From: Phascolomyces articulosus
Lineage: Eukaryota > Mucoromycota > Mucoromycetes > Mucorales > Lichtheimiaceae
NCBI GenBank assembly: GCA_025677815.1
Contig: JAIXMP010000007.1
Location: 620,001-684,000, forward strand
DNA length: 64,000 nucleotides
Direction of reading: 5' to 3'
Of the stretch, positions 12,725 through 25,026 are shown piece after piece; the first letter of the stretch is position 1; each line of letters begins with the position of its first letter. The position numbers and the translations under genes were made by a program. The notes beneath the pieces were generated by a model, which worked only from the letters and a program-made list of their open reading frames with translations, made no database searches and was not told the DNA's origin.

Positions 12725-14398
12725 GATTTATTATTCTATAGAACACCATTTTATAACTTATTTTGGATAAAACTGCTTTTAATCACCTTGTAAAGGATAT
12801 CTTGACATTAAATGTTCTAAAATCAAGCTTTCTGTCGTGTAAATCAATAGATTATCCCATTCGAACGAGTTTAAATATGTTTCCGGAGTGATTGGAATTT
12901 TCTTTTCCCTGCCAAGAAAAGAAAAGGGAGAAGAGAACTGCATCCCATAGATAGCAATATTTAACATAGCAGATAACTCCCCCGTACTTTGTGTTGATAT
13001 GACATTCGGTACGAACTCTATTTATATCATTTGTTTTCTAGTAACATGTATTTGTCCGAAGAATAATGATATGAGGAGTGTCAAGATTAATAGCTACTAG
13101 CCACAGTACTTCATATTTGTATAGTTTAGTACGAATCTATCCCTATATCAAGTTTTATGCACAAACATTGTAAGCACCTCCAATTCGCGGTTATAATTTA
13201 CAATTGTTTATTATTTGAATCAGTAATAATATATATAGAAAGCAAGTTCACAAAGTAACAATATTTTCTATAGAATACATTCTTCTGTATAAAACCAACA
13301 CCTTCATACAAAATCAGAGTAAGCTGTAAACCAACATAGAAGTACCCTATGACGTTTGCATCTTAATCTTGAAGAAGGAACATGATATTAAAATTGATAT
13401 AATTATTAATTACATCCTCTACAACCAATAACTTTGATACTATTTGTTCTACTGGTAATGATATGAGGCTGAACAATTCATAATCAGTATCTTTTCTCAT
13501 TCGTATCTAGAATCAAATTCAATATCAATGCTACTCTCAACAAATACCAAATTTCAATATTAATGAAAATGGAAAGAATAATATAACAAAGATTTAAATT
13601 AGACGCAAAAATCCACATTGTGTATCATATTTTATCTGATTTCTCTAAATATGAAATAGCTATCAAAACAAAGCTAAACATTTCTATCAGCATAATAACA
13701 TCACCCATTATATGACATCCACACTGCTATTTCTGCACAACTATTTATGTCAATTTACGACCTTTTGTAGGATTATATAAATAAGAGTAGTTAATTATTT
13801 ACTTTTTAGTAAGCATTATATATGATAAGCATGAGTTTATTTAAATCTAACAATTAATAGTTTATGAATACAACTGTAGAAAGAAAGCTGTTTATGCGGT
13901 CAAGCTGCCAATTGATTTCCCGCGCTTCGGGCTCCCGCTAGTGAATTATACGGGAGAGGGGCGAAATCAAGGAACCTTCTTTTGCGTTAGTACAAGGTAA
14001 GATATATATACCATCCATCAAATATCGAAAAAGAATGAATAGAACAGATGGATGAGAACAATAAGCAGACGGATGGATGAATGGATGGACGGATGATTAT
14101 GAATTTTTCAACTTTTCGAAATGTACACGAACCTGACATCATTTCACCATTTTGAATCAAAAAAAAAATTGTTCCAATGCCATGAAACTATAACCAGCAT
14201 TTTTAAGCAGCCGTGAATCCACTCGCATCACCACACCATTAATCATGAATATATCCACATTCTTATATTGTTCTCTCCGTTTGTTCTGCTTCAAACTTCA
14301 TTGAATTGATGATCGATGAAATATTTGTAAAGTTAGGAGTACATAACTAATTAATATTTTTTTTATTCTCTATGGTTCATCATAGGTTATAATTTACC
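12725..14398. other. Intergenic region between the divergent MFS and RPL15 genes
   Basis: Mostly AT-rich and without a supported gene; the 62-residue minus ORF at 12779-12967 has no corroboration. It holds the GC-rich hairpin (13912-13970) and a degenerate GGAT/GGAC tract (about 14040-14100). The latter part should contain the RPL15 promoter and leader. Confidence 0.5.
13912..13970. promoter_or_regulatory. GC-rich compound hairpin upstream of RPL15
   Basis: TTGATTTC (13912-13919) pairs with GAAATCAA (13963-13970). Inside, CTCCCG (13932-13937) pairs with CGGGAG (13951-13956), and CCCG (13919-13922) could pair with CGGG (13928-13931). It is a GC-rich island in AT-rich flanks, about 430 bp before the RPL15 ATG. 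It may be a promoter element or a small structured RNA; no known family was recognised. Confidence 0.3.
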
Positions 14399-15183
14399 AT
14401 GGGTGGTAAGTGTTTTTTTTCTTAATGGGAAAGAAGGAGAAAGATAACATCAAGAAATAAGATATTAAATATGCACTCTGTTTATTAAAATAGCTTACAA
14501 GTATTTGGAGGAGCTCTACAGAAAGAAACAATCGGATGTCTTCCGTTTCTTGTTGCGTGTTCGCTGCTGGGAATACCGTCAATTGAACGTTATTCACCGT
14601 GCCTCGCGCCCTTCGCGCCCTGACAAGGCTCGTCGTCTTGGTTACAAGGCTAAGCAAGGTTACGTTGTCTACCGTATCCGTGTCCGTCGTGGTGGCCGTA
14701 AGAAACCCGTCCCTAAGGGTGCCACCTATGGTAAGCCTGTCCATGAAGGTGTCAGTCAACTCAAGTACCAACGTTCCCTCCGCTCTACTGCTGAAGAACG
14801 TGTTGGCCGCAAGTGTGCCAACTTGCGTGTCTTGAACTCCTACTGGATCAACCAAGATGCTACCTACAAGTACTTTGAAGTTATCCTTGTCGACCCCTCC
14901 CACAAGGCCATCCGTCGCGATCCCCGCATTAACTGGATCGTCAACCCCGTCCACAAGCGCCGCGAAGCCCGTGGTCTCACTGCCATTGGCAAGAAGAGTC
15001 GTGGCAAGGGCAAGGGTCATCTTTTCATCAAGGTAAGAACATTAGATTATTATTTTCATTATCATGACTATTACTTACATATTTCAATTCTTCTTTTTTT
15101 CTATATAAAAATAGACCCGTGGTTCCGGTCGTCGTGCTACCTGGAAGCGCAACAACACCCTTTCTCTCCGCCGCTACCGTTAA
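14399..15183 (+). CDS. RPL15: 60S ribosomal protein L15 (eL15)
   Basis: Three exons (14399-14405, 14494-15032, 15115-15183) give exactly 204 residues, the family length. The 7-nt first exon encodes MG plus one base and splices in phase 1 to give the conserved start [18 protein letters not shown]. Landmarks include [57 protein letters not shown] and the basic C-terminus LSLRRYR. The protein is a core large-subunit component in contact with 28S/5.8S rRNA. Its C-rich, GC-richer codon use (for example CGT, AAG, GTC) contrasts with the AT-rich surroundings and fits very high expression. Open reading continues through intron 2, so a single-ORF reading gives a false 287-residue protein. Confidence 0.98.
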
Positions 15184-16029
15184 ATTGTTGGCTCTTTATT
15201 GTAGCCTATCATTTTGTGTGTATATCTTCTTTTTGGATTTTCTGTCAAAAAATATATGCTCCCAATCCTTCGTTGCACTTGCACACACCCAATTCCAATT
15301 TATCTATTGATATCTTTAGGAGCTTTTTTTGTTTGATTTGGATGGATAGAGAGGGTGGATGCTTATGAAATTATGCAAAATATTTGGCAACAAAAGATAG
15401 CGGGTTACTATGTAATGGGTTTGTTATAGGTATTTGATGTGGGAAATCATGCATTGAAACTGTTGCCATTTTTTAATGTGAATATTGAACCAGATTTTTT
15501 TTACATGAAATGTAATTAAAGATGATATATTCAATATATAACGTATAAAATGGATGTATTCTCCTGTGGAGTAGATGATGGTAGTATATGAGGAATTCAA
15601 CGACAATAATACATCTACTTTTGAAAAAAAAAAATAAGATTGTGGAATTTGACATGCTTTAAGTTTTATTTATTGGAAAATACTTGGTAGCACTGTATTA
15701 TCAATAAATATTCATCGCGAATACAAACAAGGATTTAGCACATACACTATCTAAAGAAGTTCATATAGCCAAGATTTTGATTCTCGTTAATGTAACAACA
15801 CATTCTCACATAAGAATCATGCTATCATGATGGGTTTTTTTTATCAATGGTAACAAAAGAAATGGTATAAATACTTTGATTCATGATCTCGCACATAGCA
15901 CTTATATAATCCTCCACAAGAAATAATATTTAATACACTTTTCCTCATCCTCTGTGTTCCACTCACTCCACACTGAATATAGATTGCATGGTTGTATATA
16001 TGACTATGTAAAGAGTTAATTTATTTATT
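15184..16029. other. Convergent 3' flanks of RPL15 and the downstream membrane-protein gene
   Basis: AT-rich with no supported gene. The RPL15 stop at 15181-15183 and the stop of the minus-strand gene at 16030 face each other, so both 3' UTRs and poly-A sites should lie here. Confidence 0.6.
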
Positions 16030-17627
16030 TTAGTATTGACCGTCTTTAGCGTCAGGTTTATCTAAGTGATGTTGGTTATACATATCATCATGATGATATA
16101 CTGCTGCAGCAGCTGGAATAGCATAACCTGCACCTGCTGCTGAATTATAATAGTGGCTCATATCGGTACTAGGCGATGTAACAGAATTATTATGGTCCGA
16201 GGTTGGCGAAGTAGGTGACATATAGTTATTGTATTCATGGCTATTATAGTCATGACTATTGTATTCAGGTCCACTGACTGTTGATCTATCATGCTCGGCA
16301 TAAGGATAATATTCTTGTTGCATTTGTTGTTGATAATATTGCTGTTGGGCGGGTGTCAAATATTCGGGTTCTTGGTAATATCGTTCACTATCCATACCAC
16401 CACTACCACCAACACTTGCAGTCACAGGGGCAACAAAGGCACGAGCTGACATGGTAGGTGCTCGACTACTTTGACTATGGTCGGTAGGTGGTAAATTATC
16501 GTATCCTCCAGCAGAGCTATTGAAAATATCATCCCGTTCTTGCTGCAATTGACGCTCCCTACGATTTTTACGGCGACGGATAAATAGAAATGCCAGAATA
16601 CCGACAATGATGGCTGCACCCACAACACCTCCTACAACACCTCCTACAATAGCACCTGTATTTGTACTCGATGATGAATCAGCACTGGGAGATACTAATA
16701 AAAGAATAAGACCATGTTTTTAATTTAGTTTTTAAACTTTTTTTTTATATTTTTTAAATTGTGGGTAAAAATAGGATAATGAACAATTTTCTTTGTTTAC
16801 CTGTAGGAGTACTAGTACTGCTTGATGAAGCTGAAGATTCCAAGCTAGCTGTTATTGAAGTTTCTGTAGGAGAGGGAGTTTCTGTTTCGGATGATTGTGG
16901 AGGAATCTCTGATGTTGTTGGTTGTTGTTCGGGAACTGTTGTCGGCTGTTGCGGTTTTTGGTCTGATGATTGTTGACCTGTTTGAGTATCTGATGGTGTC
17001 GGTGGTGCTGGGTTCTCCGTTACTGGATTACTCGTGGGTTGCGCAGAATTATCATTATTATTATTCGTTTCTGAAGGGGCAGGGGCAGTTGTTGGTTGGG
17101 CAGTATCATTATCGTTGTTATTGTCACTTGTAGGTGCAGGAATATCATCATTATTCGATTGTGCTGGATTTTGTGTTGGTTGAGATGCATCAGCATTGTC
17201 ATTATTGCTGCTACCAGTATTCGGTTGCTGAGTTGGTGTAGTAGCGGTCTTTATATGATGATAAAAAATATTACAGAAAATGTTTTTATTTTAGTTCAAA
17301 TAGTCAATCCTGTACACGGATAATCTAATTAATAGCTTAATTATTGCTGTTGCTGTTGTTTAAGTTACCTGATCATCATTAGCCCCAACCACCTCTCTAG
17401 TATCAGGAGTTTGTGCTGCTCTATTATTAATATATTAATATATTAGTTTGTTTGTTTGTTTCTTTTTTCAGTCAAGGTGAAAGGAGAGGGGGGGTAAAGA
17501 ACCGGGCATAAAAAAGAAGAACAATAAAAGCTTACTGTTGTGTCTCGATTCCTCTAGTAGTATCTGTATCTTCAGAAGATGGTTCAATTGAGCCAACTTG
17601 ACGACGTTCAATGTTATAAGCTGTCAT
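16030..17627 (-). CDS. Single-pass membrane protein with Thr/Ser/Asn/Gln-rich ectodomain (Mid2/SKG6-like architecture)
   Basis: Four exons (17536-17627, 17369-17420, 16801-17248, 16030-16694) join in frame to 418 residues. Residues 1-200 are low-complexity Thr, Ser, Pro, Asn and Gln, as in O-glycosylated ectodomains. A glycine/valine-rich span (AIVGGVVGGVVGAAIIVGIL then AFLFI) is followed by the stop-transfer RRRKNRR. The cytosolic tail is rich in Gln and Tyr (QQQYYQQQMQQEYY) and repeats NSHDYNSHEYNNYMSPTSP. This layout matches fungal cell-wall sensors and SKG6-type proteins. No signal peptide is visible: the start MTAYNIERRQ reads like the sequence just after a cleavage site, so a signal-peptide exon may lie further upstream. 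Confidence 0.82.
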
Positions 17628-19178
17628 TGTTATTCTTTTGTGCAACAATCAATTTAAATGTGGTACAATAAATAAATAATACAGAAATGGAAAAATGTAG
17701 AAAGTAATTAAGAAGTATGATAGTAGTAATATGATAGAACTGGACCTGCAGTTACTTAATTTATATATATATATATATATATATATTTTTCAGAATTGAA
17801 TAGAAAAGTGAAAAAGAGTGAAAGAGAGTGAAAAAGATAGTTAAAACAAAAAAAAAAAAAAGCTGAAATAATTCGAGAAAAAAAAAAAAGGAGTTAACAT
17901 TCAAATGAGACAAATGATCCAATTAAAGTCTTTTTTTCGAAACATAAAAGCTTTTTTTTTCATACTGGTACAGAATCCCGATGACGAATTGGGGCCTAAA
18001 ATACATGCCTGGAGTTAAAAAAAAGTATCAGGTTGTTTTACATGTATGCAGCTGCACCGCAAGGAGGCCACTAAAGACAAACAAATGAATATCACTTTTG
18101 CTAAATTGTAAAAGACATCACCTATACCTAATTTTTATTCAAATCAAAAATGAGAAAAACAAAACTTACTGCCACAGGTGTTGGCCAATGCCAACAACGC
18201 ATCCTGTCGAAACAGGTATCCTCGTTTAGGACTAACCCATGGACGCTCCCTTTATCATAATATTTTTTTTTTCTTATCAGTAAAATATAACTTTCTTCAC
18301 TTTATAGTACTTTCATAACTTACTAAAGCAGAGCTATTAGGAGGGCCAAAGAAAAAGAAAAAATAAAGCCTTCTCTTCTTGTGGTATCATATATTACTTG
18401 TTGGTATTCTCACCCCAAACAACATATTATTAAAAATCAATGGTTACTGTGGTTCAACATGGAAAGTAATATTAATGCAAATATAGAAAAACTATATTTT
18501 TTATAGTATGAGAGAAGGGGCATGAGAGATCCATCTGGTTGCATTCTATTTATAATATACTGCGAATATAATATAGGAAAAGGGAGAGAGAGAACAATAG
18601 ACATTAGTCGATTGTTGACACACCCTAATCAAAGTCATCAACTTGATATAAATTAACGTGGTCAGCTGAGAAAAAGTTTCGATTATGACACATGTATCAT
18701 TGTAATGATAAACTACAATGACATAAATCTTTTAACGGTTTTAATCAGTAAGCTGCTATACACCTGTGCCATAGCTTGTTTATATTTGCTTTATTGCACA
18801 TTTGAAACAAAATCGAATGGTTTTTCTTAACTATTCTTTATAGATATTTGAGCGGAAGGATGAGGATCACTTTTAGATTTGTTTTCCAGCTTGGTATCGA
18901 CGTTAAATCATCATTTTATTGGCAAGAGCCATTTCTTAACTTTTAATATATTATTGGCGCAAGGCACTTTAACACCGCGATTAAAACAAAATATATTTAC
19001 CATTTTTGAATAATGACTATTTACTTATTATAGTCAAGGATCATCATCCCGCTTGTTTTTCAAGCTAAAAATTATAATAATAAAAGATGTATTGAAATTT
19101 ATTTACAAAATATGGGGGGGAAAAAAGATGAGATAGCTTTGGTATTCACAAGATAGGATGGTATTAATTGCTCTATAA
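17628..19178. other. Intergenic region with a TA microsatellite and two exon-like patches
   Basis: A TA dinucleotide tract lies at about 17762-17786. On the minus strand, 18333-18385 ends FFGPPNSSAL at a GTAAGT donor. A patch at about 18185-18250 reads PWVSPKRGYLFRQDALLALA and ends at GTAAGT. These could be two exons of a small gene or relic, but I could not find its start or stop. The right end is the 3' flank of the coiled-coil gene. Confidence 0.4.
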
Positions 19179-22095
19179 TTATTTCGATTGTTCCAAGAAT
19201 TGTTCTTCTTCCGTTGCCAATGCCTCTTTACCATACTCCATCAATGTTTGTATGATTTCCTTGAGTCTACGTACTTCTTGTTTTTCTTTTGCACATGACC
19301 GTTCACTCTCACGTAATTCAACAAGCCAATTTTTAATTTCATCCTCCAAGGCCGCAATTTTTTCCGTCGCTCGACGAAGTTGCCGGGTATAATCGTCCAC
19401 TTGAGTGTTGGAACGAGCCTGCTCGGACTTGATGACATACAGAGCTTGGTCGAGATCTCTTTCGGCTAAATTGGCACGGTCTGTCGTCTCTTGTAAAAGT
19501 TGTTCAAGTTGGCTTGCCTTTGTTTCGAGTTGATTCTTCAAATCTATCGTCTGACTAAGATCCCGTTGGATATTATCCACCGTCACCTCAAGAAGTGAAA
19601 TACGTTCTTCTCGTTCTTCATCTTGGGCATGTTGTTCTGTAGCTTCATCATAAAGTCGTTGTAGTTCATGAATATGACCATCTCGTTCTTCCAATGCACG
19701 TGTTTGTTGTTCCAATTGTTCGGCATCTTGTGTTCGTGCTTCCACTGATTCATCGTACAACCGTTGTAATTCTTTGGTTTGGCGATGGCTTTCCTCCAAA
19801 GCACGGATATGTTCTTGTAATTGATCCACATCACGGCCATGTGCTTCCATGGCTTCATCATACACACGTTGTAAATCCTTGACTCGAGAACGGCTTTGAT
19901 TTAAGGCGCGCGTTTGGTTTTCCAACTGGATAGCATCTTGATCGTGCGTCGCCATAGCATCATCGTACAAACGTTGTAATTCCTTTACACGTACACGGGC
20001 TTCATTCAAAGCAGGTACAATATGTTCCAACTCGTCTCTGTCCTTTGCATGTGATTCTGAGGCTTCTTCGTATGTTTGCTGCAATTCTTTTACACGAGAG
20101 CGGCTTTTACTGAGTGCAAGTTGTACTTTTTCCAATTCTGATGCTTGTTCCTCAGATGTTTCCATGGAATTTTTATACATATGTTCAAGTTCTTGTATAC
20201 GAGCATGACTCTCGTTAAGGGCACCCAATTGATTATCCTCACGGGTAGTAAAGTCCAATTCGATTTGTTGTATCTGTTTCGTAACATAGTTTACTTGTTG
20301 TTCGGACTTGGCAAGTCGTTCAGATGTCGCTGCTAATTTATTTTTTGCTTCCGCATACTGCTGACTTAACATGTCATTGGATTGTTCTAGTTCTTGTACT
20401 TGTGCTTTGCGTTCTCGGAGTGCCTGTTCGAGACTCTGTACATGCGATGTTGTATCTTCGAGTGTCACTGAAAGCTCTTCAAATTTACGTAAACAAATAT
20501 CCTTTTCCTTGATAGCTGCTTTAAGTTCCTCGATTTCACCCAAAAACTGTTCTTGTTGCACACGCGCTTCATCCATTTCCTTCTTGAATGAAACTTCAAG
20601 GCGTTCTTTAGATATGGTTGATTCCTTGGCAGCAATAAGTTCGTTACTTAATTCTTGCTCTCGTTCACGTAATTCTCCTATTTCTTCTTGGTTTTTATTT
20701 ACATTATCCACAAGATCCTTGACCTTTTCCTCGAGCTCATCACGTCTGTCTTCGATTTGTCTTATATGGAATTCAAGATCGTCAATTTCTTGTGATTTTG
20801 TATCCACTTGATCCTTGAGTTCACCTTCCGCTTCCTTGAGTCTGAAAACTTGCTCTTCCAATTGGTCCTTTTGAGTAATGGCATCTTTGAGCTCGTCTTG
20901 GAACATTTTCTCGAGTTCAGAAGCCTCTTTATTTTTGGCTGTCATGCTGTTTTTCAAATTCTCAACCTTATCTTGAAGCTCTTGTTGTTTTTGCTGTGCA
21001 AGCTCCAGTTTTGAATTGTATTGATCATGGATGCGTTGAATATCGACTTTGGACGTACTGGCTTGTTGCCGTTCCTCATCAAGCTGATTTTCAAGATACA
21101 TTTGTGTTTGTCGTAACCGGTTAATTTCACTGTCTTTGGCGTCGATAATATCTTGCATCTGATTACATTGTTTCTTGAGTTCTTGTTCATTCGCTTGCGC
21201 TGTTTCATGTTGGCGTGAAACACGACTGAGTTGTTCTTCTGCTTTTTCTACATTTGCCTGTAATAAATCAATCTTTTCATTGAGTTGCTTTTGTTGATCT
21301 TTGGCCGCTTGAAGTTGAGCACGTCGTTCCTCATTGATTCGATCTATTTCTTTGTCTTTGGCGTCTACTTGATCCGCCAGTCGGCTCAGTTCAGCGGCAG
21401 TGTTATGCAATTGAGCTGATATATGTGAATCATGACCAGATACTTTTTGTAACTCATTTAATTTTTCATCCATTCGTGCATGTATATCATCCAACTGAAC
21501 CTGTAACCTTTCATTCTGTTGACTTTTTTCCCGCAACAAATCATCCAGCGCAGCAATATCCGCTTTATCTTCTTGTCGTTGATCCCGCGCCAAATCCAAC
21601 GCTTCCTCATATTCCTCTAGCTTGTTCTTTAACGTTTCCATTTTAGAGTTGGTGGCACGGTTTTCGACAAACACAGACTCGAGATCATCGATATCACCCA
21701 ATTTTTGATATCGTGTAAGTATGGAAGAAAGTTGTTCAATACGATCGACTAATGTTTTGATTTGTCGTTTGTGAGCCGCCATTTGATCTTTCATCTTGCT
21801 ACTCAGCTCGTCGCGTTCCAATGCATAAGTTGATGCGCGACGATCAGCACTTTGACCATAACGATAAAGTTCTGTCATTTGTTCTTTGGCTTCTGAAAGG
21901 ACAGATGCATCGTCAGCAGAGGATGAGACAATAGATCCATGCGTAGTTGTCCGGGCATGTTTACGTGCATTTAATTCTTCCAATACAGATCGCCGCTTAC
22001 CTCCTAAAAAGGTTGTCCATTTAGTTTCTTGTTTGCGAATTTGAAAACAACTACATTGAATTATTTGTCACTAACTCACCGTGAACAGTAAACAT
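19179..22095 (-). CDS. Long coiled-coil protein with 35-residue repeats
   Basis: The main exon is open from 19179 to about 22027. The first ATG on this reading is best supplied by a 16-nt exon at 22080-22095 (MFTVH plus one base, donor GTGAGT) spliced to AG/AA at 22027, giving 954 residues; that junction is tentative. Almost the whole protein after residue 40 is charged heptad-repeat coiled coil. Near the C-terminus, six tandem 35-residue units (exactly five heptads) follow the pattern AL-x3-R-x3-KELQRLYDEA-x3-H-x2-D-x2-QLE. This resembles tethering or scaffold coiled coils such as USO1/golgin or spindle-pole proteins, but no head domain or targeting motif identifies which. No membrane span is seen. 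Confidence 0.88.
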
Positions 22096-22660
22096 GAGAC
22101 AGTTTTACTGAGAGTTTAAGTTATTGATAAGAAGTGTGTGTGTGAATAATAAATGTAAAAAAAAAAAGCTGTAAATGAAAAAACTGCACCTGAGAAATTT
22201 ATAAAGAAATTCAAAATTTGGGGGGGAGTTGATCTACCCACTTTCAAGGAATTCATTATAAAAACCAACTTGATCACTATGAAAGTAAATAACACTGCAT
22301 TTTCACAAATAGTTGGGTATCCAGTTAAATCAATAGTGTAATTTTTCTTGTGGAAATATTTTCTTTCATTCTTTCTTAATCAGTATTTAGGGTCATGGTC
22401 TGAAAATTTCAGATCAGGTCTTAAAACAAATTTAGAGGGGGATTGAAAATATTACTTGGTATCTTTCAACTGTGATTTAATAACCCTTGCAAATACCTGT
22501 AGTATCATTCAATGCGGGTCTTATTCATTGAAATACACAACGAACCAAATGATGAATATAAATGAGTAGTGTAATTCGGTGTTAAATAAAAAGTTTTTGT
22601 CTTCATTTTTTCGTTTTCTTCGTTCTTCGTTTTTATTTTATATAATTCTATTTTTTTACT
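22096..22660. other. Divergent intergenic region
   Basis: An AT-rich gap between the coiled-coil gene (-) and the Crypton relic (+). It contains a short TG tract near 22136-22144 and A/T runs. No gene or clear motif is seen. Confidence 0.5.
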
Positions 22661-25026
22661 ATGGAACCTGAGACTGATATTGATAAACGAAATAAAGCAT
22701 ATCTCGAAGATCAAGTCAAATTAGCAATGATGAGACATCTCGAGAATTTGTCTGAAAACACTCGACGAATGTATATTTTACGTCAGGAACATTGGAAGGT
22801 TCGTTCATATATTTGAGAGTAAAGATTATGGGTAGTAAGTGTGAGCATGCGATGCAAGGGAAGATTATTAAGTGATGAGTAAATAAATATGAATCACTGA
22901 GTGATTAAGTTTACGAGCGAAAGAGTAAATGAGTTAAAGAGTAAATGAGTTATGAGTTATAAATATATGGATAAATATAACTAATACTCCTGGTAAAGTT
23001 ATATTGTGAAAAAATGCAGTTTGATGACGGTGACACTGTCACAGAAGCAAAACTGGTTGCTTTTTTGAAAGAAGTCACTACCAATGGTAACCTCAAAAAC
23101 AAAAAAGCAAAGCTACCGGATGGAAGACCCAAGCGTTTAGGAAAAGAAGCCCTGTTGGCATATGCCAAAGCATTTGTCTCTCTGCAGGCTGTCCAATCCA
23201 GTGTACTTGGCAACATGCATCCACCTGCCCGTGGCACTATTGTCAAAAATTTTCTTTCTGATTACGATCGAGATAATGCCGTTAGAAAAAGGCTCGAGTA
23301 TGAAGATAGAGGTGCCAATACTCTGAATGATGGATACTCTCTTGACGAATTAAAACTTGTTTCTCGTTTCCAATTCAATCAAAACTCTACTCATCATATT
23401 CGTAATCGACTTGATTTCCTTCTTGGGCATGCTATCCTGGGCCGTGGTGAGACAAAACGGATGATGCAGCTACCTGACTTGTTCTGTACTGAGCTTGCAG
23501 ATGAAGGCCCAACGAAATGTATTGCATTAGTGATAACAATGAACAAAGGAAAAACGAACCAGCATGGTCGTCTAGAATACGGATCAGTGATTCGTCATCG
23601 TAATGCAGAAGTATGTCCTATGGGTACTATGGCTTTTCATTTCTTTTGTCGCTAGCATATTGAAAACGAAGAATTTCCAGATTTTACTACACGACGTCAC
23701 TGGTTCGACATTCATGTTCTCAAAGGTCAAGATCGAACAAGCCCAATAACATACAACACTCAAAGGGATGGATACGTTGAAGCTCTTAGATCGGTTGGTA
23801 TAAACTCGAGCAAAATTACCCATATTAACAGAGGTAGTGCCTTACGAGCAATTGCCGACCAAGATGTATCTGATAGTGAACAACGCCGGATTGGTTGATG
23901 GGGTTCGGATAGAATGATTGGGTGCTACTTAACCAGCTTGCCAAAGCAAGCAATGCGTGCATTAGCTGGGTTTTATGCCCAAAAAGCTGGTGCATACAGG
24001 TTAATCCGTGCTTCCGTTGACCCACCCGAAGAATTACTAAATAAAGTGTTCCCAGATATAGAATACTGGCAAGACAAGTTTGATAAAGAAGAAGTACAAA
24101 AGGACCTTGCTGGTCCAAACTTTTTGGAGTTTTTGAAATATCTTAGAGTCGTTTTACTTCAGGCATGTTTGATTTTATTCACTTTCGCTTTTTATAAAGT
24201 TTCATATTTGTATTTACATATTTTGTTGCCCGCAGGATTCTGTCGTTTTAAAGCAACTGCATCCAAACCACTTCATCTGGAAAGATGCCTTGTTTGATTT
24301 GCCATTGTACAAACAGTACGAATTACAACTCTCAGCTCATATCGCATCTACAAATGAAGATGATGACCCAATCAATATTGAAATCGAACGCATTTTACCA
24401 CACCTCACTGAAGTTTTACGCTCATCACTTGGAAGTATGGCCAGTGACATTGTCAACGTCACGACCTGCGCACAAGAACTCAATACATCTCAGCAACAAG
24501 GTTTTGTGGAGGTTATGGATGGATTAAATAATATTTTCTCGAGTCCTTTTTATTTATCACGTAATCCAGCTTCATTTGAACCCACATATATAACTCATGG
24601 AACAAGTAACACCATGAATTTTATAACTCAAGATCAAAATAGCTCCAATGATGTTCATAATGGCGATAACGTTACTACCTTTTCGATGGATCAATTATCT
24701 TTGTCAACACTACCTCAATACAAACTTAACCGCCATTTTATTACAATAACTGACATTTGGCGTGAATATGCGGATGGTATTGGTGGAAATCCTTCGATTG
24801 AACACTTGGAAAATAACTATAAAAAAAATGGAGAAAGAATCCTACCGAATCGCGTTTCTATATTCGCAGGAAAATAATCTATGATGAAGTAAAAAGAATT
24901 GCCACCGAAAAGCGTGTTTCTCGTGCAGATGCTGCACAAGAGTTGGAAAAGACACGGAAGGAGCTTGGGATTAGTATTGACAAATTGGGTAAAGAGCTGG
25001 AAAAGAAGAGAAAGAAACAGGATTAA
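22661..25026 (+). pseudogene. Crypton-type tyrosine recombinase, inactivated
   Basis: Exon 1 (22661-22798) encodes an N-terminal helical part ending EHWK. Exon 2 starts at 22999 and runs through the recombinase. Catalytic landmarks are the first Arg in GHAILGRGETKR, the KTNQHGRLEYG strand, HxxR in THINRGS and the Tyr in GCYLTSLPKQ. A GC-AG intron is suggested at 24163-24235. The C-terminal GCR1_C-like DNA-binding domain begins LNRHFITITDIWREYADGI. Three lesions are visible: TAG at 23653-23655 after FHFFCR, TGA at 23896-23898 just after QRRIG, and a frameshift at the A-run near 24822-24829 before the conserved SRFYIRRK. It ends KKRKKQD. Fungal Cryptons move by recombination rather than DDE chemistry; this copy looks dead. 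Confidence 0.9.

Noticed and set aside
12779..12967. 62-residue minus ORF near the MFS promoter
   Set aside because: No homology recognised and no splice partner; likely chance.
14394..15020. 208-residue minus-strand ORF opposite RPL15
   Set aside because: A shadow of the highly biased RPL15 codons; it has no homology or splice support.
14505..15368. Continuous 287-residue reading across RPL15
   Set aside because: It reads through intron 2 and past the true 3' splice. Splicing gives exactly the 204-residue L15 protein with the conserved C-terminus.
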